Origin: Gammaproteobacteria bacterium
Lineage (GTDB): Bacteria > Pseudomonadota > Gammaproteobacteria > Pseudomonadales > Pseudohongiellaceae
Direction: 5' to 3'
DNA: 64,000 nucleotides
Assembly (NCBI GenBank): GCA_029245395.1
Contig: JAQWPL010000006.1
Coordinates: 1 to 64,000 of the forward strand
Shown: piece by piece, positions 25,433 through 33,971 of the stretch
How positions within the stretch are numbered: the stretch's first letter is position 1
How the letters are laid out: every line of letters begins with the position of its first letter
Program-made: the position numbers and the translations under genes
Notes under the pieces: generated by a model
Told to the model about the DNA's origin: nothing
Databases searched by the model: none
What the model saw: the letters and a program-made list of their open reading frames with translations, nothing else

Positions 25433-26602
25433 ATGATTACCCTTGGTCAATACCACTCCCTTCAGGTTGGTGAGCGCGTAGATGCTGGCTACATGCTGGA
25501 TGCTGGAGAGCTTGGAGAAGTACTGCTTCCTGCAAGACATGTTCCTGAAAAACTGAAGACTGGCGATACAGTGGATGTTTTTCTCTATCTGGATACTGAT
25601 GAACTTCCGGTTGCCACCACCGGAAAACCCAAGGCATGCGTTGGCGAATTCGCTTATTTAAAAGTTGCTGCAACGACTGATATCGGTGCGTTCCTGGACT
25701 GGGGTTTAGAGAAAGATGTATTGGCACCTTTTGCTGAACAGCATCGCCCCATGCATGAGGGCCGTTCCTATCTGGTATATCTATACCTGAATAAAATAGG
25801 CGGCAGAATTACGGCTACGTCCAAAATAGACAAGGTGCTTGATGATGATAAATCGCATGATTACAAAAAAGGCCAGGCCGTCGATCTGATTGTCGCCAAT
25901 AGTACTGATCTTGGTTTCAAGGCCATCATTAACCACAGCCACTGGGGCGTGCTCTACAACAGTGATGTGCATCAGCGCCTGAGTTTTGGCCAGAATATCA
26001 AGGGCTATATCAAGCATGTCAGGCCTGACAGAAAAATCGATTTAATCCTGGAGACAGGCAAAGGGGCTCGCGATAAAAACGCGGAGAGTATTGTGAGTTA
26101 TTTGAACGCCCAAAACGGCTTTGCCCCGGTACATGACAACTCTGATCCACAAACCGTTGTTAATTTATTGGGCATGAGCAAAGGCGCCTTTAAAAAAGCC
26201 ATTGGTAAGCTGTATAAGGAGAGGGTCATCAGTATTGAAGAAGAGGGCGTCCGATTGCTGCAACAGGAAGAAGCTGAAAGCGTTAACGAAGACAATGAAG
26301 TGTCAACGAAAGGGCCAGAGAAAGAGCCAGAGAAAGAACTAGAGGAAAAGCCAGAAGAAAATACTGCTCAAACGCTGCGAGTAGTAGAACTTAGTAGGGA
26401 GCCCATTGAGCTATACAAAATTTTAAAATTTGAAGGTCTGGCGACTAGCGGGGGCGAGGCAAGAAAGTTAGTCGGGCAAGGCCATGTGTTGCTCAATGGT
26501 AAGGTTGAAACACAAAAAAGGAAAAAAATTATGTCCGGGGATGTTATTGAATTCGGTAATGAAAAATTGAGTATCCAGCTTGAGAAACAAAATGACCAAT
26601 AA
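25433..26602 (+). CDS. cvfB: CvfB-like S1 RNA-binding protein with C-terminal S4 domain
   Basis: This 389-residue protein carries the CvfB/YitL layout: three S1-like OB domains (about residues 1-65, 66-135 and 145-215) and a winged-helix region (VNLLGMSKGAFKKAIGKLYKERVI, about 240-280). An acidic Glu/Pro/Lys linker (about 285-310) follows, then an S4-type RNA-binding module (YKILKFEGLATSGGEARKLVGQGHVLLNG). The S4 part is an addition to the usual family of about 280 residues. It is likely a cytoplasmic RNA-binding regulator. ATG at 25433 is preferred over TTG at 25427 because family members begin with MI.LG. The gene overlaps yehS by 11 bases. Confidence 0.85.
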   Translation: MITLGQYHSLQVGERVDAGYMLDAGELGEVLLPARHVPEKLKTGDTVDVFLYLDTDELPVATTGKPKACVGEFAYLKVAATTDIGAFLDWGLEKDVLAPFAEQHRPMHEGRSYLVYLYLNKIGGRITATSKIDKVLDDDKSHDYKKGQAVDLIVANSTDLGFKAIINHSHWGVLYNSDVHQRLSFGQNIKGYIKHVRPDRKIDLILETGKGARDKNAESIVSYLNAQNGFAPVHDNSDPQTVVNLLGMSKGAFKKAIGKLYKERVISIEEEGVRLLQQEEAESVNEDNEVSTKGPEKEPEKELEEKPEENTAQTLRVVELSREPIELYKILKFEGLATSGGEARKLVGQGHVLLNGKVETQKRKKIMSGDVIEFGNEKLSIQLEKQNDQ

Positions 26603-27062
26603 TGACTGTCTGCGCCGCATTCGCGGCATATTGGACCCTGATGAGTTGGCGCTTATTAGAATATATTCTCATGCAGGTCAAGAGGTTACACAGGAAGAAA
26701 TTAATAATCTGCTGAAGCAAGAGGACGCTGATGATTTCACTGAATGCACTGACAGTCTCTTTACCGCATTCCTGAATGGATTAATCATCGAAAAACGCGG
26801 CGCAAAGGAAGGCGCTAAACCACCAGCGGAAGAACGTTTAACGAATAATATTATTTTCAAAAAATTGAGAATCGCTTTTGATTTAAAAGCTGAAGATATT
26901 TTATCTGTTTTGTCTCTTGCGGATTCGGATTGTAAGATCAGCAAGCATGAACTCAGTGCATTTTTTCGTAAACCTGAATCGGGGCATTTCAGGGCATGCA
27001 AAGATCCTATTTTAGAAAACTTTTTAGATGGTTTGCAGATTAAACATGGAGCTGAGCAATAA
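26592..27062 (+). CDS. yehS: YehS family protein (DUF1456)
   Basis: This 156-residue cytoplasmic protein consists of two tandem DUF1456 repeats. Each has an [NT]N[DI].[LF][KR][KR][LI]R start, a short helical segment and an acidic FxEC or FRAC motif followed by FLNGL or FLDGL. The function is unknown. The start at 26592 (MTNNDCLRR) matches the family start; an earlier in-frame ATG at 26580 lies further inside the previous gene. The 11-base overlap with cvfB implies co-translation. Confidence 0.88.
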   Translation: MTNNDCLRRIRGILDPDELALIRIYSHAGQEVTQEEINNLLKQEDADDFTECTDSLFTAFLNGLIIEKRGAKEGAKPPAEERLTNNIIFKKLRIAFDLKAEDILSVLSLADSDCKISKHELSAFFRKPESGHFRACKDPILENFLDGLQIKHGAEQ

Positions 27063-27083
27063 AAAATCTGACTCAGTTTGTTT

Positions 27084-27473
27084 TTAGTCCGATGATTTAA
27101 TTTCCAGCGGCTCTCCATCAAATTTAATCCCTGCCCATCCGCTACCTTCAAAATTCCTGATATTCCCATGATCCGAGCCTTCGGGGTTTTGCAGCACATC
27201 AACTCTGTAATAATCACCAAAACAGTTCAGGGTTTGATCCTTATCCATTTTCTGTAATTGGGCAAAAGCAAATAATTTACAGGATATTTCATTGGTGCCC
27301 GCTTCATTGATTCTCTGATTAGGGTCTTCACCGCTGATAAATCGCGTCGGTGTGTAATCATAGTGGGCATTAATCACATCAAGTACCTGATTAAACGCGA
27401 CTGTGTCGGGAGCATCGCCAAGCTGATTCAACAACTTGGCTAGTGCGTTTTCTGTATTTTCTGAATCAGACAT
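27084..27473 (-). CDS. HopJ family protein
   Basis: This 129-residue protein shows the HopJ pattern: FNQVLDVINAHYDYTPTRF, INEAGTNEISCKLFAFAQL, CFGDYYRVDVLQNPEGSDH and a GWAGIKFDG ending. The name comes from a Pseudomonas type III effector, but the family is common in free-living bacteria lacking type III secretion, so a housekeeping role is more likely. ATG at 27473 fits the family start; a longer frame to 27551 adds only a Lys-rich low-complexity stretch read from a microsatellite. It overlaps the exonuclease gene by 8 bases. Confidence 0.85.
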   Translation of the reverse strand: MSDSENTENALAKLLNQLGDAPDTVAFNQVLDVINAHYDYTPTRFISGEDPNQRINEAGTNEISCKLFAFAQLQKMDKDQTLNCFGDYYRVDVLQNPEGSDHGNIRNFEGSGWAGIKFDGEPLEIKSSD

Positions 27474-28155
27474 TGGCTTCCTCCGTTTGGATTTTAATCG
27501 ATTTTTCTTTTTGTTCTTTTTGTTCTTTTTGTTCTTTTCGCTTTTTTTCATTCATGCGCGTGATGGCGGCGGCAAAGGTTTTTTTCGGGATCCGTTGTAA
27601 CCTGGTCAAGACCGCATGGGAAACCAGGCTGGGATCCAGCTGTTGTTCCAGATCCGTTAGCATTCTGGCCATAAGATGCGCCGTCATTTCGGCATCGGCC
27701 AGGGCGCGGTGATACTCTCCGGTTGACGGCAACGACAAAAATCTTACCAGGGTGCCCAGCTTATGGTTGGGCATATCCGGATACATCCTTCTTGCCAATA
27801 GTAAGGAGCAAGCAAATTCAGTGCGACGCCTTAAGCCTGCCCGGGCATATTCTGCATCGAGAAATTTTGCATCAAAGGACGCATTATGGGCAATGAAGGG
27901 TATGTCGCCCACGAAACTATGCAAAGCCTGCATCACACTGGCCGCATCAGGCGCATTACGCACCATGGCATTGGTAATGCCGGTTAGTTCTTGTACGAAT
28001 GCCGGGATCGGCCTACCGGAATTGATCAGGCTCTGGAAACTGTCGACGATCTGGCCATTGGATAAGATAACCACCCCGACCTCAGTGACCCGATCGCCCA
28101 GATTGGGTGATAAACCGGTGGTTTCAAAATCGATGACGGCGAAAGTTTTAATCAA
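27466..28155 (-). CDS. DnaQ-like DEDDh 3'-5' exonuclease
   Basis: This 229-residue exonuclease resembles the epsilon proofreading subunit and RNase T. Motifs are VIDFETTG (Asp/Glu pair, Exo I), FIAHNASFDAKFL (Exo II) and YHRALADAEMTAHL (Exo III, His and Asp of DEDDh). The C-terminal 30 residues are a Lys/Glu/Gln repeat coded by a microsatellite at about 27505-27535. No polymerase alpha-binding region is evident, so it is more likely a stand-alone repair or RNA-processing enzyme. The start is TTG at 28155 without a clear ribosome site; a family repeat lies just upstream and may have displaced the original leader. Confidence 0.85.
   Translation of the reverse strand: MIKTFAVIDFETTGLSPNLGDRVTEVGVVILSNGQIVDSFQSLINSGRPIPAFVQELTGITNAMVRNAPDAASVMQALHSFVGDIPFIAHNASFDAKFLDAEYARAGLRRRTEFACSLLLARRMYPDMPNHKLGTLVRFLSLPSTGEYHRALADAEMTAHLMARMLTDLEQQLDPSLVSHAVLTRLQRIPKKTFAAAITRMNEKKRKEQKEQKEQKEKSIKIQTEEANV
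27505..27540. repeat. Microsatellite TTCTTTTTG inside exonuclease 3' end
   Basis: Three to four tandem copies of a 9-bp unit (TTTTTGTTC) encode the repeated KEQ residues of the exonuclease tail. Each unit is a multiple of three, so a change in copy number would alter tail length without shifting the frame. Confidence 0.8.
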
Positions 28156-28171
28156 AGGTAATCAAGAGAAT

Positions 28172-28196
28172 CAAAAGGGGTCAGAGCCATTTGATC
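28172..28196. repeat. Half-arm of the GGGGTCAGAG repeat
   Basis: TCAAAAGGGGTCAGAGCC followed by ATTTGAT lies in the 51-bp gap between the exonuclease start (28155) and the stop of the dehydrogenase gene (28207). Confidence 0.75.
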
Positions 28197-28206
28197 CAAT
28201 AACAGT

Positions 28207-29343
28207 TCAGTCCCGCGCCGTCAGTTTCAACAAACGCCCGCCAGAGCCGCGAATCTGACGCTGATCTTCCAATACATAGATGGCGCCATCAGGCCCTTGT
28301 TCGACTTCACGGATGCGCTGATTCATATCAAATCGCTGTGCTTCTGTGGCTTGCTCACCATTAAATTCAATGCGCACCAGAGACTCTGAAGACAGGCCGC
28401 CGATAAAGGCATTGCCTTGCCATTGCGGAAATTCGGAACCTGAATAAAACATCAGGCTACTTGGAGAGATTACCGGGTTCCACCAGGCCGCCGGGGCATC
28501 GAATTCCGGGCGGGTAGAGTGATCTGCAATTCTTTCACCGCTGTAATGGTCGCCGTTGGATACGATTGGATAGCCGTAGTTGCCGCCGCGCACAACCCGG
28601 TTAATTTCATCGCCACCCATGGGTCCCATTTCCACATTCCAGGGTTGACCATTGGCATCGAACGCCAGGCCCAGGGGATTACGATGTCCCAGCGACCAAA
28701 CCTGTGCTGCGACACCGTCCTGATCGGCGAAAGGATTATCAGACGGGACACTGCCGTCATAGTTCAGGCGCATGATCTTGCCCAGATTCATTTCCATGTC
28801 CTGGGCCGGGTCGAACTTTTGCCGGTCTCCGGAGCTGATCCACAAGTAGCCGTCATAAAAGGCGATACGTTGACTGAAATGACCGTTGCCGCTGACCTTG
28901 GGAAATTGCCGCCAGATTACTTCAAGGTTTTGCAATTCACCATCATTGCCGTTTAGCGCCAGGGTAGCCCTGGCCACTGCGGCACCGGCACCACCGCGCC
29001 CACTCTCTGTAAAACTCATATACACCATATTATTGGATGCATAGTCAGGGTGCAGGACGATATCGGCGAAGCCGCCCTGGCCGGCTGAGCGTACTTCGGG
29101 CACACCAGTGATATCGCCCATGGCGCCGCTGTCCAGATCGTACACTTTCAGTGCGCCTTGTTTCTCACTGACCAGGAGCCTGCCGTCTGGCATAAAGGTC
29201 ATGGCCCAGGGCTGGTCGAAGTCGACAACTTCTGTAACCGTGAACGAATTATTCTGGGCAAGCAGGGGGTTTTCCGCACCACAGGCCAGTAGTAAGAAGA
29301 ATGTGCTTGTCAGGAGTGTTCGGAATTTAGTCATGGGTGTCAC
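28207..29343 (-). CDS. Exported PQQ-dependent aldose sugar dehydrogenase (YliI/Asd type)
   Basis: This 378-residue six-bladed propeller protein of the soluble glucose/sorbosone dehydrogenase family begins with a signal ending in LLLACGAEN, a fair lipobox. Family marks include FDQPWAMTFMPDGRLLVSEK, GGFADIVLHPDY, GNGHFSQRIAF with the catalytic-type His, and SLGHRNPLGLAFD. It oxidises aldose sugars in the periplasm using PQQ and passes electrons to a cytochrome or quinone. PQQ synthesis genes are not in the window. The start could be Met1 or Met4. Confidence 0.9.
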   Translation of the reverse strand: MTPMTKFRTLLTSTFFLLLACGAENPLLAQNNSFTVTEVVDFDQPWAMTFMPDGRLLVSEKQGALKVYDLDSGAMGDITGVPEVRSAGQGGFADIVLHPDYASNNMVYMSFTESGRGGAGAAVARATLALNGNDGELQNLEVIWRQFPKVSGNGHFSQRIAFYDGYLWISSGDRQKFDPAQDMEMNLGKIMRLNYDGSVPSDNPFADQDGVAAQVWSLGHRNPLGLAFDANGQPWNVEMGPMGGDEINRVVRGGNYGYPIVSNGDHYSGERIADHSTRPEFDAPAAWWNPVISPSSLMFYSGSEFPQWQGNAFIGGLSSESLVRIEFNGEQATEAQRFDMNQRIREVEQGPDGAIYVLEDQRQIRGSGGRLLKLTARD

Positions 29344-29572
29344 CTTTACAGAAGTAGTCAGTTTTTGTGGGAAGGGGAAGAAAGACTATCAAGTTCAAAA
29401 TGAATTATCCACGGTGAATACAGGGGAAAACCGGATTCACGCCTAGATTAGATACAACGCTTTCCACATTGTTTACAAAATTAGTGCTATTGACGGCAAA
29501 TTGGCGGTATTTTTACGTCACCGACAATCTATACTTCCCTCTACTTTCCTGAACAGGATACAAGGCCGATTT

Positions 29573-30628
29573 ATGTACATTAAAAAGCTGAGGCAACAGC
29601 ATTTTCTTTCACAGGAAAATCTTGCAGAAAATACTGGCTTGAGCCTGCGTACCATTCAGCGTGTTGAGAGTGGTCACCGGGTCAGGCATTCCTCGTTGCG
29701 CAAGCTTGCGGCTACTTTTGAAATGGATGTAGACATACTTGAACGGGAGTTATATAGCATGAGCAATCAAACCGACGAATTCAACGAAACGCCCCTGTGG
29801 ATAAGACTTTTGTTGGGAAAAGGCTGGTTCTTCGGAGACAGGAATCGTTATGAAAAAATGACAAGCCTCTTTACAGCCCTGGGCATCGTTTGTTTTACGG
29901 CATGGACGAGCCTTGTATTGTGGCTCACTGTACCTGCCGTTGAGGATCTGATGACATTCATGTTGCTTACCGGATGTGTAGCTTTTTTCGTGGCTGCCTG
30001 TTTCAGTCTTTATTGCATTCGAACAGGGGATAAATACGGCGCATGGCAAGTCATTGAAAAGGGGCCGTCGAAAAATAGAACCGTCAGGGTTGTCGCCACT
30101 TTTTTTGGACTGATCGTCGCGGTCAATGCCTACTCATCCTTTGAAACGCAAAGAAATTCGGCACTATTGGAAACGCCTCCATGGCACTTTATCGGCATTA
30201 ATGAAAATAACCAGGTATTCAGGAATTATGTAGCACACCCCGATTCGGTTGTCTTGGCTACCCCCGGGGAAAGAAAGCTATTCAGACTTTATGAACAGGG
30301 CGTACGTATAGGGGTTAATCCCAGCGGAGAAGTGGATCTGGTCAGTCTTAACTCGGCCAAATTTTCCCTGGTCTATAGTGGGGCTTTACCCATGTCATTA
30401 ACCTGGGATATGACAAGAGCGGATATTGAAAGGTTAATTGGAGAACCAACGTCGGTTAGTGATTTGGATCTTAGTATGCTGAAAGTTCAGTATTTGATTG
30501 ACGGCAACCAGCTCGACATTGGTTCAGAAAGTGTTGTTCTCGAACTTATGTATCGTGCTTCTTCAGTTTCTATGAATGATTTGGATAAAGTATTGGTGTC
30601 AATGTCTATCCGGCAGGCAGACAATTAA
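29573..30628 (+). CDS. XRE-family HTH protein with membrane domain
   Basis: This 351-residue protein has an N-terminal Cro/C1-type helix-turn-helix (YIKKLRQQHFLSQENLAENT, LSLRTIQRVESG; residues 1-60), two or three membrane helices (about residues 95-150 and 180-200) and a C-terminal soluble region of about 140 residues, predicted extracytoplasmic. A membrane-tethered regulator that senses an envelope signal is the simplest reading. ATG at 29573 fits the usual XRE start; the frame is open earlier (29501) but that part has no coding character. A 229-bp gap to the divergent dehydrogenase holds the promoters, which I could not place. Confidence 0.75.
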   Translation: MYIKKLRQQHFLSQENLAENTGLSLRTIQRVESGHRVRHSSLRKLAATFEMDVDILERELYSMSNQTDEFNETPLWIRLLLGKGWFFGDRNRYEKMTSLFTALGIVCFTAWTSLVLWLTVPAVEDLMTFMLLTGCVAFFVAACFSLYCIRTGDKYGAWQVIEKGPSKNRTVRVVATFFGLIVAVNAYSSFETQRNSALLETPPWHFIGINENNQVFRNYVAHPDSVVLATPGERKLFRLYEQGVRIGVNPSGEVDLVSLNSAKFSLVYSGALPMSLTWDMTRADIERLIGEPTSVSDLDLSMLKVQYLIDGNQLDIGSESVVLELMYRASSVSMNDLDKVLVSMSIRQADN

Positions 30629-30663
30629 AGCGTTTCGAAAAACTCAACAAATTCCTGCGACGT

Positions 30664-31857
30664 TTATTCAAACTCAAATATATCTGTCTCGATTTCCGGA
30701 CGATTCATGCCTGCCTCGAAATACTCTTCCCAGATTTTAGCCCATGGCCGATCGTACCAGTCAGGTACACGATAATCTATGACCGTGCCGGGCCTTACGG
30801 GTTGCAGTCGACCGTCGATGTTAAATAGTGTCTGTTGACACTCTTTCCACTGATAGCGCGTGTCCGATTCTACCCCCGCGCGCCAGGTGTAGACGATATC
30901 GAGTTTCAGAGGTGCGGTGAATGCGGTGGGGTCGTACATGGTGACTTCTAAAAGCAGGTTTCCCTGCTCATCGCGGGTGTAAATCTCGATGGCTTCAAAG
31001 TCGCTGCTGTATTCGGGCAGGGCGTGAGACATCCACCAGCCCTGCACGTTTTTGGTCCACGCGACAAAGGTTTCGTCTGTATCCCAGAAGCCGACCGACT
31101 CGCCATACCACTGCGAGATCAACGTGGCGTGGTTCTGGCCAATTAATATCTGCCGCATAAAGTTCAGCGCCGTGCCGGACACCAGTTGCACCTGGTAAGG
31201 CGTCATGGTGACCTGGATGTCGCGAATACCCTGGGCCCACCAACGCACCATGCCTTCGGGGTAGCAGGTGGATGACATCCATTGCGGCGAGTTACTGATG
31301 CCGACGTGATAGAGCACCTGGGCGAAGCGCTGCTGGTATTCGGGTGTCAGCATCTGCATCAAGGTCCCTGCCTTGATATTGTTGCCGAAAGTCCATTGTT
31401 GTTGCTGTCCCGTGCGCGAGTCGTAGTAGCCGTCCCATGCCGGCGGCGGATTATCGCGATCATAGAGTGTCGGTCCACCCCTGGCGACAGACTCTGCCAT
31501 CAATGCGTCATAATGCTCTTGCGCCGTCGCATAGGGGTACTGGCTTTGCAGCTCGGTTTCTGAAAGCCCATGTTCGCAGTCTCCCCATTCACCGACGACA
31601 TTGTCGATCCACATATCGCCGACTTGCCCTGGTGTGTTGCATCGCGTGTAGCGCAGATCCTGCCAATACTCAGAGTCGAGGTAGAAGTCCTGCGTCGTAA
31701 AGAGGTCCACAGGCAGCGGTGTGATGCCCGGTGGTGGGGCGTGGGAATCGATCATTGCCTGTAGCTCGGGTGACTTCTGGGCGTGCATTGCCGGTACAAA
31801 CAGCAGTGTTAACGACAAGGCCAGCGTTGCTCCGGCTGTAATGATTTTTACATTCAC
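30664..31857 (-). CDS. Large secreted protein, possible divergent member of the DUF6152-partner family
   Basis: This 397-residue exported protein has no recognised function. GTG at 31857, with GAGGGG upstream, opens a good signal peptide ending in AMHAQ; a longer frame to 31932 buries it. Its second half resembles the partner family: [15 protein letters not shown] (Cys-x-Pro-x-Gly-Met-x-Arg), [18 protein letters not shown] in the place of the GRWE motif, [15 protein letters not shown] (DP..FT.P) and a late Cys in WKECQQT. The first half adds more Trp/Tyr-rich sequence, including [15 protein letters not shown]. No DUF6152 gene is adjacent. Confidence 0.6.
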   Translation of the reverse strand: MNVKIITAGATLALSLTLLFVPAMHAQKSPELQAMIDSHAPPPGITPLPVDLFTTQDFYLDSEYWQDLRYTRCNTPGQVGDMWIDNVVGEWGDCEHGLSETELQSQYPYATAQEHYDALMAESVARGGPTLYDRDNPPPAWDGYYDSRTGQQQQWTFGNNIKAGTLMQMLTPEYQQRFAQVLYHVGISNSPQWMSSTCYPEGMVRWWAQGIRDIQVTMTPYQVQLVSGTALNFMRQILIGQNHATLISQWYGESVGFWDTDETFVAWTKNVQGWWMSHALPEYSSDFEAIEIYTRDEQGNLLLEVTMYDPTAFTAPLKLDIVYTWRAGVESDTRYQWKECQQTLFNIDGRLQPVRPGTVIDYRVPDWYDRPWAKIWEEYFEAGMNRPEIETDIFEFE

Positions 31858-32064
31858 TATCTTGATCCCCTCATGGTCGTGGATGAACCGAGTTTGGTTC
31901 ACTTTAGCGTTATTGGCAAGATGCGCCAGCATTCAGCCGTCCGCAATCGTCGGCACCAGAGAGTTATTGAATAGTTGGTGTATCTGGGTAAGTTGTTTGT
32001 TAGGATCAAAGTGATGCGTATTAAGTCTAATCAATAACTAAAAATAAGATCTCGAGGGGGTTTT

Positions 32065-32463
32065 ATGTTGGATGTTCTGAATGATAATAAATATCTCATG
32101 GCTACCGGGCGAGTCCTTTTGGTGCTGATTTATTTCATGGGTGGTATTGGTGTGTTCACAGGTAGTGTTCCTGTCGAATTTGCAGCAACCAAAAGTATTC
32201 CGTCAATTTTAGTGTGGCTTGCCTTTGTCCTGAAACTGGTGGGAGGCCTGGCCATTATAGTTGGATTCCAGACCAGAATTTTTGCACTGGCTCTGGCATT
32301 TTTTACTGTCTGCACAGCCTTTATATTTCACTACATGGACAATGTATTTTGGAAGGAAATTTCCATGATCGGCGGCTTACTCCTGCTGGCCGCTTCAGGT
32401 CCTGGTGCTTTAAGTCTTGATGAGCGTAGCAGTAGTGAGGAAGCATCCTCGTCCACTGAGTAA
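32065..32463 (+). CDS. DoxX family membrane protein
   Basis: This 132-residue inner-membrane protein has four predicted helices of the DoxX/SURF4-like type (GRVLLVLIYFMGGIGVFTG; LVWLAFVLKLVGGLAIIVGF; RIFALALAFFTVCTAFIFH; ISMIGGLLLLAASG). An acidic Ser-rich tail ends the protein. DoxX proteins have been linked to redox or sulphur metabolism, but the role is unclear. AGGGGG upstream of the ATG is a good ribosome site. Confidence 0.85.
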   Translation: MLDVLNDNKYLMATGRVLLVLIYFMGGIGVFTGSVPVEFAATKSIPSILVWLAFVLKLVGGLAIIVGFQTRIFALALAFFTVCTAFIFHYMDNVFWKEISMIGGLLLLAASGPGALSLDERSSSEEASSSTE

Positions 32464-32478
32464 TGCAGAAGATTAATT

Positions 32479-32520
32479 GGGGACAGGCCACGTTTCGTCT
32501 ATTAAAACGTGGTTTGTCCC
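32479..32520. repeat. Dispersed palindrome (GGGGACAG type) with ACGTGG core
   Basis: GGGGACAGGCCACGTTT (32478-32494) faces AAACGTGGTTTGTCCC (32505-32520), with two mismatches or wobble pairs. A second, single arm of the same subtype (AAACGTGGTCTGTCCC) lies on the other side of the glutaredoxin gene at 32812. Confidence 0.82.
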
Positions 32521-32542
32521 TGATTTTTAATCGAGTAATTTT

Positions 32543-32800
32543 ATGCAACCCAGGTTAGCTTTATACGTCACGCCAATGTGTGGCTATTGCCACTATGTCA
32601 TGTCAATCATTCAGGAGCTGAGCCTGGATGTTGAAATTCACAATATCATGGCGGACAGAAATCAGCTCCAGGAGCTGTTTAAAGCGCGTAACCGGACGAC
32701 AGTCCCTGTACTTAAAATCACCAGCAACGATGACGTTCAATGGATGCCGGAATCCAGGGTTATAGTGCAATATTTGCAGGGGATGAAAGCCGATCTGTAA
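32543..32800 (+). CDS. Glutaredoxin
   Basis: This 85-residue protein has a dithiol active site CGYC (residues 13-16), TVPVLK in place of the TVPxxF cis-Pro loop (residues 53-58), and a C-terminal ESRVIVQYLQ helix. It reduces protein disulphides or glutathione mixed disulphides in the cytoplasm. The Tyr-containing CGYC with MCGYCHYVM differs slightly from the usual CPYC. It is framed by two repeat arms of one subtype. Confidence 0.88.
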   Translation: MQPRLALYVTPMCGYCHYVMSIIQELSLDVEIHNIMADRNQLQELFKARNRTTVPVLKITSNDDVQWMPESRVIVQYLQGMKADL

Positions 32801-32810
32801 ATAAAAGGTA

Positions 32811-32828
32811 AAACGTGGTCTGTCCCTT
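32811..32828. repeat. Half-arm of the ACGTGG-core repeat
   Basis: AAAACGTGGTCTGTCCCT, 11 bp after the glutaredoxin stop. It matches the right arm at 32505-32520. Confidence 0.7.
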
Positions 32829-32875
32829 AATATTCGGTTATTCTCGCTGTATTCCTAACTCCCAGAGATACTCTC

Positions 32876-33367
32876 ATGTTGCATAAATTCAGCTTCGTTT
32901 TCGTTTTAACGCTGACGACGATCGTTGTCGGCATTTCTCCACAAACCGGTTTCGCCGCCGAGACCATGTCGGATACACGGGCAAAAGACTACGCGGAAAT
33001 TCAGACCCTGATCGTTAAATATGCCCACGTCTACGACTCACGTGATGTAGAAGGCTATGTCAGTGTCTTTGCTGAAGATGCGCAATTCACCTTTGGCGGG
33101 AACACCTTGAACGGTCGCGCGGATATCAGGGAATTTATCACCGAAGTCGCGAACTCGCCTGTACCAGAGATAAAAAGTTATCACTCGATCTCTAACACAC
33201 TGATCGAGTTTGTCAGCGACACGGAGGCACATCACGTCTCTTACTGGCAGATCGTCTCTGGTCCTGTGGATGGTGCGTTTACTGTGAACAATATGGGTGT
33301 TTATGAAGACGTTATCGTCAAGCAAAACGGGCAGTGGCTGATACAGAAGCGCAATATTCCGCAATAG
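32876..33367 (+). CDS. Exported SnoaL/NTF2-like protein
   Basis: This 163-residue protein has a signal peptide (to about residue 28) followed by an NTF2-like cone fold: YAEIQTLIVKYAHVYDSRDV, then YVSVFAEDAQFTF, ADIREFI and HHVSYWQIVSG. SnoaL-like enzymes and binding proteins use the same scaffold, so the activity cannot be assigned. A second exported SnoaL-like protein is encoded at 52483. It lies upstream of slyD with a 27-bp gap. Confidence 0.78.
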   Translation: MLHKFSFVFVLTLTTIVVGISPQTGFAAETMSDTRAKDYAEIQTLIVKYAHVYDSRDVEGYVSVFAEDAQFTFGGNTLNGRADIREFITEVANSPVPEIKSYHSISNTLIEFVSDTEAHHVSYWQIVSGPVDGAFTVNNMGVYEDVIVKQNGQWLIQKRNIPQ

Positions 33368-33394
33368 TGAAATAGAATCAAAATGGAGTGACGA

Positions 33395-33877
33395 GTGAAC
33401 ATAGCAAAAGACAGCGTGGTCAAATTACATTACACCCTCAAAGACGACAGCGGGGAGAAGTTGGACCATGCCGATGAGTCAGAACCCTTAACCTACCTGC
33501 ATGGTCATAAAAATTTGTTAGAGGGACTGGAAGCAGCTCTGGAAGGGAAAGCCGCCGGGGATCAGGTGGAGGTCAATCTGGCAGCGGCACAGGCATTTGG
33601 GGAATACAGTGAGGATTCTGAACAGCGCATTCCTCTGAAACACCTGAACGGTGCCAGCAAATGGGAGCCGGGCATGACTGCCACAGTCCATGCCGAGAAT
33701 GGCCGCCATCAGGTGACCGTGCTCAAGGTGGGCCATACCATGGCCACTATTGATGCCAACCATCCCATGGCTGGCAAGGCGCTGCACTTCAATGTCGACG
33801 TTGTGGAAGTGCGCCAGGCCACTGCGGAAGAACTCAGTCATGGCCACGCCCATGGCCCGGGTGGACATCAGCACTAA
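33395..33877 (+). CDS. slyD: FKBP-type peptidyl-prolyl isomerase, SlyD-like
   Basis: This 160-residue cytoplasmic chaperone/isomerase has the SlyD order: VVKLHYTLKDDSGEKLD, then EPLTYLHGHKNLLEGLEAAL, an inserted flap (IPLKHLNGASKWEPGM), HPMAGKALHFNVDVVEV and a His-rich tail (HGHAHGPGGHQH) that binds nickel or other metals in this family. GTG start with GGAG 6 bases upstream. A hairpin repeat follows at 33894-33942 and may terminate transcription. Confidence 0.92.
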   Translation: MNIAKDSVVKLHYTLKDDSGEKLDHADESEPLTYLHGHKNLLEGLEAALEGKAAGDQVEVNLAAAQAFGEYSEDSEQRIPLKHLNGASKWEPGMTATVHAENGRHQVTVLKVGHTMATIDANHPMAGKALHFNVDVVEVRQATAEELSHGHAHGPGGHQH

Positions 33878-33893
33878 TCAAAGCAAACCGAAG

Positions 33894-33942
33894 TGAAAAG
33901 GCGGACGGAGAGATTATCATTTATTCTCTGAGTCCCCTTTAA
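33894..33942. repeat. Dispersed palindrome (GGACGGA type), imperfect
   Basis: GGCGGACGGAGAGATTAT faces ATTCTCTGAGTCCCCTTT with some mismatches. The closest relative is at 39414-39457 (GGGGACGGAAAGATTATT / AATCTCTCAGTCCCC). It lies 17 bp after slyD. Confidence 0.75.
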
Positions 33943-33971
33943 ATTTCTGACACCAACGCTATGTTGTAACT

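Noticed and set aside
27084-27473. HopJ protein as evidence for type III secretion
   Set aside because: No secretion genes are present, and the family is widespread in free-living bacteria; the name reflects one Pseudomonas member.
27474-27551. Longer HopJ start at 27551 with a Lys/Asn-rich leader
   Set aside because: The extra residues are only the antiparallel reading of the exonuclease microsatellite region and are not part of the family.
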